This document shows positions 30,462 to 38,794 of a DNA stretch of 64,000 nucleotides, piece after piece (position 1 is the stretch's first letter; every line of letters starts with the position of its first letter). The DNA is taken from the NCBI RefSeq assembly GCF_000470775.1, contig NC_022438.1, positions 992,001-1,056,000 of the forward strand, written 5' to 3'. The DNA comes from Leifsonia xyli subsp. cynodontis DSM 46306. GTDB taxonomy: Bacteria; Actinomycetota; Actinomycetes; Actinomycetales; Microbacteriaceae. Position numbers and translations under genes: made by a program. The notes beneath the pieces are model-generated. The model saw only the letters and a program-made list of their open reading frames with translations. It was not told the DNA's origin and ran no database searches.

Positions 30462-30553
30462 ACACGGGAGTCCGGTGAGCCGGGCTGAGAGGAAGCTTCT
30501 CCAAGCTTCGACCGTCGAACCTGATCTGGGTCATGCCAGCGCAGGGAGACTTC
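30462..30553 (+). promoter_or_regulatory. TPP (thiamine pyrophosphate) riboswitch
   Basis: The leader contains the hallmark THI-box elements in order: ACACGGGAGTCCGG, GAGCCGGGCTGAGAGG, a variable stem with inverted AAGCTT-type arms, then CGAACCTGATCTGGGTCATG and CCAGCGCAGGGAGA. These match the conserved sensor halves for the pyrimidine and the diphosphate. It sits 44 bases before the ykoE start, so it should shut the thiamine-precursor transporter off when TPP is plentiful. Confidence 0.95.
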
Positions 30554-30596
30554 TCACGGTCCCGTGCTCTCATTTCTGAAGAGAAGGGGCACGAAA

Positions 30597-31211
30597 GTGC
30601 ATGCAACCGTTCCAGCCCTCGTGGCGCGCCCGATGCGCGTCTTCCGCTGGCGGGTCGTCGACATCGTCGTCGCCAGTGTGGTTGCCGTCGCATCCGGTGT
30701 CGTCTTCTGGGCCTGGGGCCAGGCCTGGAACCCGCTCTCGGGCCCGGTCACGGCTCTCCTGCCCGGCTTTCAGGGCATCCTGAACGGCCCCTGGCTGTTC
30801 GCCGGGGTGCTTGTCGCCCTCATCGTGCGGAAGCCGGGGGCTGCGCTCTACGGCGAGGTGGTCGCCGCCGTCGTCTCCATGCTCGTCGGGACGCAGTGGG
30901 GTTTCGCGACCCTGTTCTCCGGCGTCGTCCAAGGACTCGGCGCCGAGATCGTCTTCGCGCTGTTCCTCTACGCCAAGTGGACGCTGCCGCCGGCTCTCCT
31001 CGCGGGCGCGGGCGCGGGACTCGCCGAGTCGGTGCTCGACCTGTTCTATTCGTATCCCGGGGTGGCGCCGGGCTTCGCCATCGTCTACACGGTCACGACC
31101 ACGATCTCCGGCGTCGTCGTGGCCGGTCTCGGGTCGTGGGCGCTCGTCCGGGCGCTGGCGAAGACGGGAGCGCTCGACCGTTTCGCGTCCGGGCGCGAGC
31201 GCCGGGTCTGA
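30597..31211 (+). CDS. ykoE: ECF transporter substrate-binding subunit for thiamine precursor (YkoE)
   Basis: The integral membrane protein of about 204 residues has five to six hydrophobic helices (VVDIVVASVVAVASGVVFWA, GPWLFAGVLVALIVRKPGAA, AIVYTVTTTISGVVVAGLG). GPVTALLPGFQGILNGPW and YGEVVAAVVSMLVGTQWG are typical of the YkoE S-component family. I chose GTG 30597 because AAGGGG lies 7 bases upstream; GTG 30564 would sit almost inside the riboswitch. Together with the two downstream genes it forms a complete ECF importer for hydroxymethylpyrimidine or thiamine. The TPP riboswitch supports that substrate. Confidence 0.92.
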   Translation: MHATVPALVARPMRVFRWRVVDIVVASVVAVASGVVFWAWGQAWNPLSGPVTALLPGFQGILNGPWLFAGVLVALIVRKPGAALYGEVVAAVVSMLVGTQWGFATLFSGVVQGLGAEIVFALFLYAKWTLPPALLAGAGAGLAESVLDLFYSYPGVAPGFAIVYTVTTTISGVVVAGLGSWALVRALAKTGALDRFASGRERRV

Positions 31212-31216
31212 GCGCG

Positions 31217-32734
31217 GTGTCTGAGCAGCGCTCGGTGAGGCCGCCGGCGGTCGCCGTTCGGGCCGACGACTGGGGCTGGCGCTACGCCGGGCGGCGCGGC
31301 TGGGCGGTGCGCGGTCTGACGCTGAGCGTCGAGCCGGGCGAGCGGGTCCTGCTCCTCGGCGCGTCCGGCGCGGGGAAGTCGACGGTGCTCGGGGGGCTCG
31401 CCGGCGTGCTGGGTGGGGACGACGACGGCGAGGCGGAGGGCGATCTCCGGCTGGACGGGCGGCTGCCCGCGGCTGCGCGCGGACGCGCCGGACTGCTGCT
31501 GCAGGACCCGGATGCGCAGGTCATCCTCGCCCGGGTCGGCGACGATGTCGCGTTCGCGTGCGAGAACCTGGGTGTGCCCCCGGCGGACATCTGGCCGCGT
31601 GTGAAGCGGGCGCTCGGCGAGGTCGGCCTCGATGTGCCGCTGAGCCATCCCACGGCGAAGCTCTCCGGCGGGCAGAAGCAGCGGCTGGCGCTCGCGGGGC
31701 TGCTCGCCATGCGGCCGGGGCTGCTGCTGCTCGACGAGCCGACGGCGAATCTCGATCCCGAAGGGGCCCGGGGGGTCCGGGAGGCCGTCGGCTCGGCCGT
31801 CGCTGCGAGCGGGGCGACCCTGATCGTCGTGGAGCACCGGGTGGACATCTGGCGGGACCTCGTGGACCGCGTCGTCGTGCTCGCCGCCGACGGCGGGACG
31901 CTGGCCGACGGCTTTCCGGACGAGGTGCTGGCGGACACCGCGGGGGAGCTCCGGCGTGCGGGAGTCTGGCTTCCGGGTCAACCGCTCCCCACGGCGCCTG
32001 TCGTGGCCGAAGGGGCAGGCCTCCTCACCGCCCGCGACCTCCGGGTCGGACGGTGGCGGAGGGCGACGCGCGGAAAACGCCGAACGCGGATGCCCGCCCC
32101 AGTGCCCCTGCTGCCGCTGCGCGCCTCCCTCGACATCGCAGAAGGATCGGCGCTCGCGCTCACCGGGCGCAATGGCGCGGGCAAGTCCACCCTCGCGCTC
32201 GCGCTCGCCGGTCTGGTGCCGCCGCTCGGCGGAACGCTCACCGCCGAGCCCGCCCTCGCGGACGGCGCCGGACCCGATCCGGCATCCTGGCGCTCGGGCC
32301 AGCTGCTCACCCGCATCGGCAGTGTCTTCCAGAACCCGGAGCACCAGTTCCTCGCGGCGACGGTCCGTGACGAACTCGCCGCCGGCCCGCGCGCCCTGCG
32401 ACTCCCGGATACGGAGGTCGCCGCCCGCGTTGAGGGCCTGCTGGACCGCCTGGGCCTCGCCTCCCTCGCGGACGCCAACCCGTTCACTCTCTCCGGCGGG
32501 CAGAAACGGCGGCTGTCGGTGGCGACCGCGCTGGCGACACGGCCCCGCATTCTGATGCTGGACGAACCGACCTTCGGACAGGACGCGAACAACTGGCGTG
32601 GGCTGGTCGCCACTATCGCCGGGCTGCGCGCGGAGGGGCACGCGGTGGTCGCCGCGACGCACGACCTCGACTTCGCGGCGGCGATCGGTGCGGGGGAGCT
32701 CCGCGTGGATGCGGCGGCCGGGGCGATCGCATGA
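31217..32734 (+). CDS. ykoD: ECF transporter ATPase, two fused ABC domains (YkoD)
   Basis: The 505-residue protein contains two complete nucleotide-binding domains. The first has Walker A GASGAGKST, signature LSGGQKQR and Walker B LLLLDEPT. The second has GRNGAGKST, LSGGQKRR and ILMLDEPT. Each has the Q-loop region expected of ECF A-subunits (LQDPDAQ, FQNPEHQ). It powers import with the YkoE S-component and YkoC T-component. GTG 31217 starts five bases after the ykoE stop, and the ykoC start overlaps its end by four bases. Confidence 0.93.
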   Translation: MSEQRSVRPPAVAVRADDWGWRYAGRRGWAVRGLTLSVEPGERVLLLGASGAGKSTVLGGLAGVLGGDDDGEAEGDLRLDGRLPAAARGRAGLLLQDPDAQVILARVGDDVAFACENLGVPPADIWPRVKRALGEVGLDVPLSHPTAKLSGGQKQRLALAGLLAMRPGLLLLDEPTANLDPEGARGVREAVGSAVAASGATLIVVEHRVDIWRDLVDRVVVLAADGGTLADGFPDEVLADTAGELRRAGVWLPGQPLPTAPVVAEGAGLLTARDLRVGRWRRATRGKRRTRMPAPVPLLPLRASLDIAEGSALALTGRNGAGKSTLALALAGLVPPLGGTLTAEPALADGAGPDPASWRSGQLLTRIGSVFQNPEHQFLAATVRDELAAGPRALRLPDTEVAARVEGLLDRLGLASLADANPFTLSGGQKRRLSVATALATRPRILMLDEPTFGQDANNWRGLVATIAGLRAEGHAVVAATHDLDFAAAIGAGELRVDAAAGAIA

Positions 32735-33510
32735 GCATCGCGGAGCCGGTGCGGCAGGGACCGCTCGCCACTCTGAACCCGGTGTCGAAGCTCGGCGCCG
32801 CGCTGATCGTGACGACCGTGCTGCTGCTGTCGATCGACCCGGTCTCCGCCGCGGTCGCGCTCGGACTGGAGCTGGCGCTGCTGTGCTTCGCGCGCATCCC
32901 GGGCCGCGTACTGCTGCCGCGGCTGGCTCCGCTGCTCATCGCAGCGCCGCTCGCCGGGCTCACGACCGCGCTCTACGGGCGGACCAGCGGGACGGTCCAC
33001 CTGCACTGGTGGGCGGTGGAGGTGAGCAACGGGTCGCTCACGCTGGGCATCTCGACGGTGCTGCGCATCCTGGCGATCGGACTGCCCGCGGTGCTCCTGT
33101 TCGTCACCATCGATCCGACCGACCTCGCGGACGGGCTCGCTCAGGTGCTCAGACTGCCGGCGCGCTTCGTGCTCGGGGCGCTCGCCGGGCTCCGGCTGGT
33201 CGGGCTGTTCGCGGACGACTGGCGCGCGCTGACCCTCGCGCGGCGGGCGCGCGGAGTGGCCGAATCGGGTGCGGTGCGGCGCTTCCTCGGGCAGACCTTC
33301 GCCCTGTTCGTGCTGTCGATCCGGCGCGGCGCGAAGCTTGCGACAGCGATGGAGGCGCGCGGCTTCGGCGCCCCCGGAGCGCGCACCTGGGCGCGACCGT
33401 CCATGTTCCGCGCGCGGGACGCGGCGGCACTGGCGATCGCAGCGCTCGTCGCGGGCGCGGCGGCCTCGGCGGCGATCGCGGTGGGGAGCTGGAATGTCCT
33501 GGGGGGCTGA
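32731..33510 (+). CDS. ykoC: ECF transporter transmembrane coupling subunit (YkoC)
   Basis: The 259-residue T-component has several hydrophobic helices (LGAALIVTTVLLLSIDPVSA, LLPRLAPLLIAAPLAGL, ILAIGLPAVLLFVTIDPTDL). It has the Ala-Arg-Gly coupling motif in LARRARGVAES and a second in TAMEARGFGAPGART, where T-subunits contact the ATPase. It starts ATGA-coupled to ykoD and overlaps the next gene by 17 bases. Confidence 0.92.
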   Translation: MSIAEPVRQGPLATLNPVSKLGAALIVTTVLLLSIDPVSAAVALGLELALLCFARIPGRVLLPRLAPLLIAAPLAGLTTALYGRTSGTVHLHWWAVEVSNGSLTLGISTVLRILAIGLPAVLLFVTIDPTDLADGLAQVLRLPARFVLGALAGLRLVGLFADDWRALTLARRARGVAESGAVRRFLGQTFALFVLSIRRGAKLATAMEARGFGAPGARTWARPSMFRARDAAALAIAALVAGAAASAAIAVGSWNVLGG

Positions 33511-34117
33511 GCACGCGGCGGCCCGGGACACGCTGCTCGCCCGCGTCGCGGCAGCGGCGGATGACGTCCGCATCCCGGTCGTGCTCATCGACGGCCCGAG
33601 CGGTGCGGGGAAGAGCACGCTCGCCGATCTGCTCGTCGCGTGCTGGCCGGGCGGCGAAACCGTGCGCCTCATCCGCATGGACGACCTCTACCCGGGCTGG
33701 GGCGGCCTCGACGCCGCGAGCGCCGACCTCTCCGAGACGCTCCTCGGGCCGCTCGCGCGCACCGGCCGGGGTCGCTGGCGGCGCTGGGACTGGGCCGCAG
33801 GCGAGCCCGGCGAGTGGCAGAGCGTCGAGGGGCCGGGGCCGGTCGTGGTGGAGGGGTGCGGCACGCTCGCGCGGCGCAGCGTCCCGTGGGCACACGTCCG
33901 GCTCTGGCTGGACGCGGACGACGCGCTGCGGAAGGAGCGCGCGCTCGACCGCGACGGCGAGACATTCGCGACGCACTGGGATGGCTGGCAGAGAGACTTC
34001 GAGCGCTACCTCGCCCGCGAGGGCCCCCGCGCCGCCGCCGACCTGCGCCTCGACGTGACCGACTGGCCGCTGTCTTTCTCCTGCCGCCCGCCCGCGGGGA
34101 CTACGGTGGTGCCATGA
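33494..34117 (+). CDS. P-loop kinase-like protein (uridine kinase-type)
   Basis: The product of 207 residues has a Walker A loop VVLIDGPSGAGKSTLADLL near residue 35. An acidic loop MDDLYPGWGGLDAAS lies where nucleoside and pantothenate kinases have a catalytic Asp. A lid region HVRLWLDADDALRKERALDRDG is rich in Arg. This resembles the uridine-kinase-like AAA/P-loop proteins annotated in actinobacteria. The start overlaps ykoC by 17 bases, so it belongs to the same transcript. A link to thiamine metabolism is possible but unproven. Confidence 0.75.
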   Translation: MSWGAEHAAARDTLLARVAAAADDVRIPVVLIDGPSGAGKSTLADLLVACWPGGETVRLIRMDDLYPGWGGLDAASADLSETLLGPLARTGRGRWRRWDWAAGEPGEWQSVEGPGPVVVEGCGTLARRSVPWAHVRLWLDADDALRKERALDRDGETFATHWDGWQRDFERYLAREGPRAAADLRLDVTDWPLSFSCRPPAGTTVVP

Positions 34118-34383
34118 GCGAGACGCACCCCGACCCGGAGTACATCGTCGAGTACGCGGACGGCCCGCTGGCCGGCACCGCCGAGCGCCGCTATCTGGTG
34201 GGCGGGAAGGCCGACGAGCGCCTCAGCGCCGTCGCCGCGGTCGAGGGGCTCGAGTCCCTGTTCTGGTACGTCGCTGGTGAGGAGCGCACGGTGAACGGCG
34301 AGCGCCATGTGACGTACCGTTTCGACGCGGTGGACAGCGACCCGGTGGAGGCGGATCGCGACGACCGGAATCCGGTCTTCTAG
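34114..34383 (+). CDS. Small hypothetical protein
   Basis: The 89-residue product is acidic with a beta-rich pattern (EYIVEYADGPLAGTAERRYL, SLFWYVAGEERTVNG, HVTYRFDAVDSDPVEAD). No cysteines, membrane segment or known family can be seen. The start codon overlaps the kinase stop as ATGA, making it the last gene of the riboswitch-led operon. It overlaps the convergent zincin gene by four bases. Confidence 0.72.
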   Translation: MSETHPDPEYIVEYADGPLAGTAERRYLVGGKADERLSAVAAVEGLESLFWYVAGEERTVNGERHVTYRFDAVDSDPVEADRDDRNPVF

Positions 34384-34733
34384 GCCCAGCCGAGCTCGTG
34401 CAGGCGATCGTCGTCGATTCCGTAGTAGTGCGCGATTTCGTGTACGAGTGTGATGTGGATCTCCTCGCGCAGCTCCTGCTCGTCGGCGCAGATCGCGAGC
34501 AGTGACTCCCGGTAGAGGATGATGCGGTCCGGCATCTCGCCGAATCCGTAGCGGTCGCGCTCGGTCAGGGCGACGCCATCGTACAGGCCGAGGAGGTCGA
34601 GCGTCCCGTCCTCCGGGCGGTCATCGACGACGAACACCACATTGTCGAGCCCGTCGACCATCTCGTCCGGCAGCCGATCCAGCTCATCGGTGACGAGCGC
34701 CTCGAAGGCGTCCTCGTCGAGGTCGAGCGGCAT
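34380..34733 (-). CDS. Small zincin-like metallopeptidase
   Basis: The 117-residue protein carries the zinc-binding helix ITLVHEIAHYYGIDDDRL (HExxH plus downstream acidic residues) near its C-terminus. Its N-terminus, LDEDAFEALVTDELDRLPDE, is typical of the small actinobacterial and proteobacterial 'possible zinc metallopeptidase' family (DUF1025-like). Substrates are unknown. The ATG at 34733 shares TGATG with the stop of a 33-codon upstream frame, so translation may be coupled; a GTG one codon upstream is also possible. Confidence 0.85.
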   Translation of the reverse strand: MPLDLDEDAFEALVTDELDRLPDEMVDGLDNVVFVVDDRPEDGTLDLLGLYDGVALTERDRYGFGEMPDRIILYRESLLAICADEQELREEIHITLVHEIAHYYGIDDDRLHELGWA

Positions 34734-34834
34734 CACCGGACTCCGGCGACCGCGGTTCGCGCGATGCGCTGCTCCGCCGGGCGGGCGACGCTGCCCACGA
34801 GACGCGTGTCGTGGATGATGGGGCCGGTGCTCAC
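34733..34834 (-). CDS. Possible 33-residue leader ORF coupled to the zincin gene
   Basis: GTG 34834 opens a 33-codon frame (STGPIIHDTRLVGSVARPAE, then an Arg/Ala-rich end) whose TGA overlaps the ATG of the metallopeptidase gene. The overlap suggests coupling. No good ribosome site precedes it and the sequence is not recognised. It may be a real microprotein, a translational leader, or chance in GC-rich DNA. Confidence 0.3.
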   Translation of the reverse strand: MSTGPIIHDTRLVGSVARPAEQRIARTAVAGVR

Positions 34835-34891
34835 CCGCGTGAGTCTACCGGCCCCGTGTCAGCGCTTTGTTCGGCCGGTCAGCGCCAGCGC

Positions 34892-35664
34892 TCAATACCA
34901 GCCGACCGACTGCGAGTGACCCCATGCCGAGCACGGCGTGCCGTAGCTCCGTTTGATGTAGTGCAGACCCCACTCGATCTGAGTGGTGGCGTTGTCGGCC
35001 CAGTCGGAGCCGAAGGCCGCCATCTTGCTGCCCGGGAGGGCCTGCGGGATGCCGGTGGCACCGCTCGATCCGTTGGCCGCTCTGTAGTTCCAGCCGGACT
35101 CCTTCTGCCACAGATCGCTGAGACACTGGAACTGGACATCGCCCCAGCCGTAGGCGCTGGCGGCGAGACGGCGGGCCGTGGTCTTCGCACCCTCCGGTGT
35201 GTTCGCGGCGGCTGCGGCTGCCGCGGCGGCCGCAGCCGCGAGCCGGTCGGTCTCTGCGCCCGCGGCGGCGAGTGCGGCGCTGGCTGCGTTGGTCCTGTCG
35301 ATGCTGACGCGCAGCTGGGAGTCGTCCAGCTTCGTGTAGCCGCTGAGGCTGGCGATCGTCATCTTCGCCGCGCTCGCATCCGCCTTCGCGGCGTTCGCCC
35401 GCACAGTCTGCTCGGCGTCCGTGAGGGCATTCTTGGCTTCGGTTTCGAGCCGGTCGCGCCAGATGTCCTTGTACACCGAGAGCTGCTCGTGGTGCAGCCC
35501 GGTCGAGTCGGAGAGTTCGCGCGGGTGGCTCGTTCGCTCGCCTGCCGCTGTGCGATCGCCAGGGCGATCAGACTCGTGGAGAGGAGGACAGCCACGGTTC
35601 CGGAGACGACTGTGGCGAGAGGGGTGTTGGTTTTGCGGAGGGTGGAACGGAGACTGCTGAGCAT
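34892..35664 (-). pseudogene. Secreted lytic-transglycosylase-like protein, frameshifted
   Basis: From ATG 35664 (AGGAAG upstream) the frame encodes LSSLRSTLRKTNTPLATVV followed by a membrane/signal helix (SGTVAVLLSTSLIALAIA). At about 35520 it loses phase. In another frame the protein continues LSDSTGLHHEQLSVYKDIWR, an Ala-rich coiled region, and a C-terminal lysozyme-like domain (WQKESGWNYRAANGSSGATG, then IPQALPGSKMAAFG) ending at 34892. Two extra bases in a CG run (CGCGCG where CGCG restores phase) account for the break. The domain resembles peptidoglycan-cleaving transglycosylases with the ESGW catalytic Glu. Unless the CG run is corrected by slippage, the exported enzyme is lost. Confidence 0.8.
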
Positions 35665-35728
35665 AGGCTTCCTGGGTCGGGCTTCCCCGCCCGCCGGTAC
35701 ACGCCCGTTCGGGGCGCGGCACGGCGAT

Positions 35729-35750
35729 GAGCGCTCCCGCGGGAGCGCTC
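35729..35750 (-). terminator. Perfect 22-bp palindrome in the transglycosylase leader
   Basis: GAGCGCTCCCG followed immediately by CGGGAGCGCTC forms a perfect palindrome between the candidate riboswitch and the start codon at 35664. It could be the expression-platform hairpin of the leader. There is no U-tract. Confidence 0.5.
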
Positions 35751-35774
35751 GCTGACGGGCTGGCACCGCACCGG

Positions 35775-35938
35775 CACGCGCGGAAGCCCCGGCTGACGGG
35801 GTCCGTCCGAGGCGCGGCATGCGGCGCGGGTGTGCTGCACCGAGGGTTCCGGGCGTCGCTCTCCCGGGGTGGTTGGGGTGGGGAGAGGCGGCGTGGCGCA
35901 GCACGGACGGCGATCTCTGCCGTCGGCTGACGACCTTA
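35775..35938 (-). promoter_or_regulatory. Candidate c-di-AMP (ydaO-type) riboswitch
   Basis: On the reverse strand the leader reads GGTCGTCAGCCGACGGCA, then CACCCCAACCACCCCGGGAG and finally GACGGACCCCGTCAGCCGGG. These resemble the ydaO elements GGUCGCUGAGCCG, GGGGRACCCAA...CCCGGGGUGAA and AAUCCGUCAGCUAACC in the expected order. Actinobacterial ydaO RNAs typically precede cell-wall hydrolase genes, as here. The match is partial (the GGUGAA stretch is diverged), so a covariance search would be needed to confirm. The controlled gene is itself frameshifted. Confidence 0.45.
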
Positions 35939-35940
35939 GG

Positions 35941-36283
35941 CGCTCACTCTGGACAGAACAGGCACGAACGCGGAGAAGGCCGTGTGCGCATCGGCGAATC
36001 CACCGGCCCGCGCACTCCGTTTCAGCGATCGCTCAGGCCGTCGTGGCGAACGGGGCCACGGTGCCGGAGAAGCCCTAAGCGAAGTGAGAGAACGCTCAGG
36101 AGCCCTGCTCGGAACGGGTGAGGAATCCGCTTCGGTCCGGAGGCGGAGGGGATCGGATCTCAGGCTGGCGTGGTCCGCGGTCCTGTCAGCGCAGATGCCG
36201 GCCTCTTCGAAAGACAGCGGCGAAACGCCGAGAGGGCTCTGTTTTTCTCGCGCGAACGGCGGAGGAACCTCGCCGGGCGCGCC
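35941..36283. other. Spacer with no recognisable gene
   Basis: About 340 bases lie between the 5' end of the candidate riboswitch and the thioredoxin-like gene. Open frames here are shadow-like and show no family motifs. It presumably contains the promoter of the transglycosylase leader on the reverse strand. Nothing else stands out. Confidence 0.5.
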
Positions 36284-36586
36284 TCAGACCGCCCTCGCCG
36301 CCGCCGCCAGCACCTGCTGCAGCGTCGGGACGCCCTCGGCGCGGAACACTTCCGTGCCATCGGCCGCGCTCACGATCACGGTCGGCGTCGAGCGGATGCC
36401 GTCAGCCTCGGCGAGCTCCATCGAGCGAGCGACATCCCGCTCTGTCACCGACAGCCGCGGGGCGATGCGTGCGGCCTCCGCGAGGACAGCGCGCGTCTGC
36501 GTGCAGGGCTGGCAGAACGCCGAGGTGTACAGAATGAGAGCCACACCCGCGGTGACGGGAGGGCCAACGGCCGGTGTCGCATCCAC
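36284..36586 (-). CDS. Thioredoxin/glutaredoxin-like protein
   Basis: The 100-residue thioredoxin-fold protein has the redox pair CQPC in [20 protein letters not shown]. The cis-Pro motif RSTPTVIV is in the expected place, with [12 protein letters not shown] at the C-terminus. GTG 36586 is chosen because it gives a typical compact domain; the ribosome site is weak. There is no signal peptide, so it should be cytoplasmic. Its partner is unknown; it is not adjacent to a reductase gene. Confidence 0.8.
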   Translation of the reverse strand: MDATPAVGPPVTAGVALILYTSAFCQPCTQTRAVLAEAARIAPRLSVTERDVARSMELAEADGIRSTPTVIVSAADGTEVFRAEGVPTLQQVLAAAARAV

Positions 36587-36682
36587 ACGGTCCAGTGTAC
36601 GTCCGGCGAATTTCCGGCGACCGGTGGGGGAAGCGCCCCCGCACGCCGCCCGATCGGCACCCGGGCGACCGACAATCGTCTT

Positions 36683-37577
36683 GTGAGCCGAACCGCTTTC
36701 ACCCGGTATGTTGCCCGGGGACTCGATCACCGAGGGGCTGTGCGACGCGGCGCCAGGCCGGACGGGGACCTGGCTGGGCTGGGCGGATCGCCTGGCCGGC
36801 ATCCTCGACGGCGATGCGCGCCTCTCCGGCGGCACGGTCGAGTTCGCCAACCTCGCGGTGCGTGGCCGGCGCATCGGAGACGTGGTCGACGAACAGATCC
36901 CCGAGGCCGTGCGGCTGTGTCCCGACCTCGTCTCCGTGCTGATCGGGGGCAACGACCTGATGAGCCCGGCCGCCGACCCCGACGCCCTGGCCGCGAGACT
37001 CTCCGACGGGGTGGGCCGGCTTCGTGCGACCGGGGCGACGGTGCTGCTGGCGAACCTCTTCGACCCGCAGTTCGCCTTCTTCTTCAAGCCGTTCCGCGGT
37101 CGGGCCGCGGTGTTCAGCGCAAACATCTGGAGCATCGCGCGCGACCACCGCGCGCAGGTGCTCGACATCTGGGGTGTGCGCGAGTTCCGGGACCCCGGGA
37201 TGTGGGCCGCCGACCGCATGCACTTGAGCGCCCGCGGGCACCGGCTCCTCGCGAGCCGGGCGGCGCAGACGCTGGGGATACCCGCGGCGGAGAGCGCGGC
37301 CACCGACGGGGCCGGGTCGTTCGAGCCCGAGCCCGCCGCTGTGCCGTTCCGCATCTGGCTGCGCGTCTACGCGCTCCCGTGGGCGGTCCGGCGAGTGCGC
37401 CGTGTCTCGCTGGGCGACGGGATGGGGCCCAAATGGCCGGAACCGCTGCCGGCGGGCGCCCTCCTGCCGCGGAGCCCGCGGCCTCGGATCGCCGCCACGG
37501 GCCGTCGGGGGCCCGCACTAGACTTGCCTGTATGGCAACCTCCTCGGATCGACTCGTCTGGATCGACTGCGAGATGA
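36683..37577 (+). pseudogene. SGNH/GDSL hydrolase with an N-terminal frameshift
   Basis: A frame from GTG 36683 encodes [10 protein letters not shown], the usual first strand of SGNH hydrolases. It goes out of phase at about 36716, where LGDSITEG would be expected. The remainder is intact in another frame: [11 protein letters not shown] (catalytic Ser), [13 protein letters not shown] (oxyanion Gly and Asn) and [14 protein letters not shown] (catalytic Asp and His). A two-base loss explains the shift. An ATG at 36708 ([10 protein letters not shown]) could still yield a protein lacking about 11 residues of the first strand, so partial function is possible. The end overlaps the orn start by 46 bases. 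Confidence 0.65.
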
Positions 37578-38155
37578 CCGGTCTCGACCCGGCGGTCGAC
37601 GAACTGGTCGAGATCGCAGTGGTCATCACCGATTTCGACTTGAACGTCCTCGACCCGGGGCTGAGTATCGTCATCAAGCCGGATGCCTCCGCACTGGCCA
37701 CTATGAACGACTTCGTCCGCGAGATGCACACCGCGTCGGGTCTCATGGAGGAGATCCCTGGCGGTGTCAGTCTCGCGGAAGCGGAGTACGAGGTGCTCGA
37801 GTACGTCCTGAGGTTCGCACCGGCTGCCCGCACGGCCCCGCTCGCCGGGAACACCATCGGCACCGACCGGATGTTCCTCGCCAAGCACATGCCGCGCCTG
37901 GACACGCATCTCCACTACCGCAACGTCGATGTCTCCTCGATCAAGGAGCTGGCTCGCCGCTGGTTCCCCCGTGTCTACTTCAACGCACCCGAGAAGAACG
38001 GCGGCCACCGCGCCCTCGCCGATATCCTCGAGTCGGTCCGCGAGCTCGACTACTACCGCAGAGCGGCCTTCGTCGCGGAGCCCGGGCCAACGACGGAGGA
38101 GACACAGACGGCCTCCGCGACCATCGTGGAAAAATGGACCGCCCGAATGGGCTAG
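37532..38155 (+). CDS. orn: Oligoribonuclease
   Basis: This 3'-5' exonuclease degrades two- to five-residue RNA, including pGpG from c-di-GMP turnover. The 207-residue DEDDh protein has Exo [21 protein letters not shown] with metal-binding Asp and Glu. Exo II is in [20 protein letters not shown]. Exo III has the catalytic His in [20 protein letters not shown] 37532 is the natural N-terminus ([17 protein letters not shown]). It overlaps the degenerate SGNH gene. tRNA-His starts 50 bases downstream, as in many actinobacteria. Confidence 0.95.
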   Translation: MATSSDRLVWIDCEMTGLDPAVDELVEIAVVITDFDLNVLDPGLSIVIKPDASALATMNDFVREMHTASGLMEEIPGGVSLAEAEYEVLEYVLRFAPAARTAPLAGNTIGTDRMFLAKHMPRLDTHLHYRNVDVSSIKELARRWFPRVYFNAPEKNGGHRALADILESVRELDYYRRAAFVAEPGPTTEETQTASATIVEKWTARMG

Positions 38156-38203
38156 ACTCGTTGGGTTGCTCCGAACGGAACGGAAGAACCGTTCGAGAGA
38201 CAT

Positions 38204-38280
38204 GGTGGGTATAGCTCAGCTGGTAGAGCGCCTGGTTGTGGTCCAGGAGGTCGCGGGTTCAAGCCCCGTTACTCACCCCA
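38204..38280 (+). tRNA. tRNA-His (GTG anticodon)
   Basis: The acceptor arms GTGGGTA and TACTCAC pair fully with one G-T. The D-arm is AGCTCAGCTGGTAGAGC, the anticodon stem-loop is CTGGTTGTGGTCCAG with anticodon GTG, and the T-arm contains GGTTCAAGCC. The discriminator base is C73 and CCA is encoded. A G at 38204 supplies the extra 5' G(-1) diagnostic of tRNA-His. Confidence 0.97.
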
Positions 38281-38320
38281 TGTGGTGGTCGTCGTCTGAA
38301 CTGACGTCAGAACGAGCCGC

Positions 38321-38367
38321 GAACGGCTGGTCGGCCATCACTGTGCGTGATGGCCGACCAGCCGTTT
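38321..38367 (+). terminator. Long perfect hairpin after tRNA-His
   Basis: AACGGCTGGTCGGCCATCA pairs perfectly with TGATGGCCGACCAGCCGTT (20 pairs including the closing C-G) around a 5-base loop, followed by TT. It begins 42 bases after the tRNA and is the strongest intrinsic-terminator-like structure in the window. It lies at the left border of the accessory island. Confidence 0.85.
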
Positions 38368-38369
38368 TG

Positions 38370-38794
38370 CGTATATATAGTGACGCACTCCGATTCACAG
38401 CTCGCGTGTTTGAACGGGACGCCAAGAAGTCGATTAGCGGCAAAAGCTCGCGCTCGATTGGGGCGCGGACGGAGACCCGTGCGTCGAGCGATCCGAAAAG
38501 TATCTTTCATCGCCGCATGTGCGTCGGTGCCATCCGCCCCTGATGACTCGGAGACGTTTGGCGCGATTGCTTCCCGGGGCGTCGGATCGGGAGAGCGTGA
38601 CGCTTGCCGGAAGCGATCGGTCCTTTTCTCGGCCGACATCGGTGCCCTCGGCCTTCTCGACCGCTGTGCGTACACATATCGGGCGAGTGCGACACAGCCT
38701 TTTTCTCGATCGCAGATCGTGAAGCAGTGACGGATTCAACCGCTCCACAGGAATTGTCGGAAGAAATCGATCGCCGGCTTGAGCCAGAGTCCTC
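38370..38794. other. Gene-free stretch at the island border
   Basis: These 425 bases, of lower GC than the flanks, follow the tRNA-His terminator and precede the convergent lsr2 stop. Open frames are short, overlap on both strands and show no family motif. No copy of the tRNA 3' end (a potential integrase attachment repeat) is seen here. Confidence 0.5.

Noticed and set aside
35982..36686. Forward frame across the spacer and thioredoxin-like gene
   Set aside because: It is antisense to a gene with a clear CQPC thioredoxin motif and has no recognisable domain.
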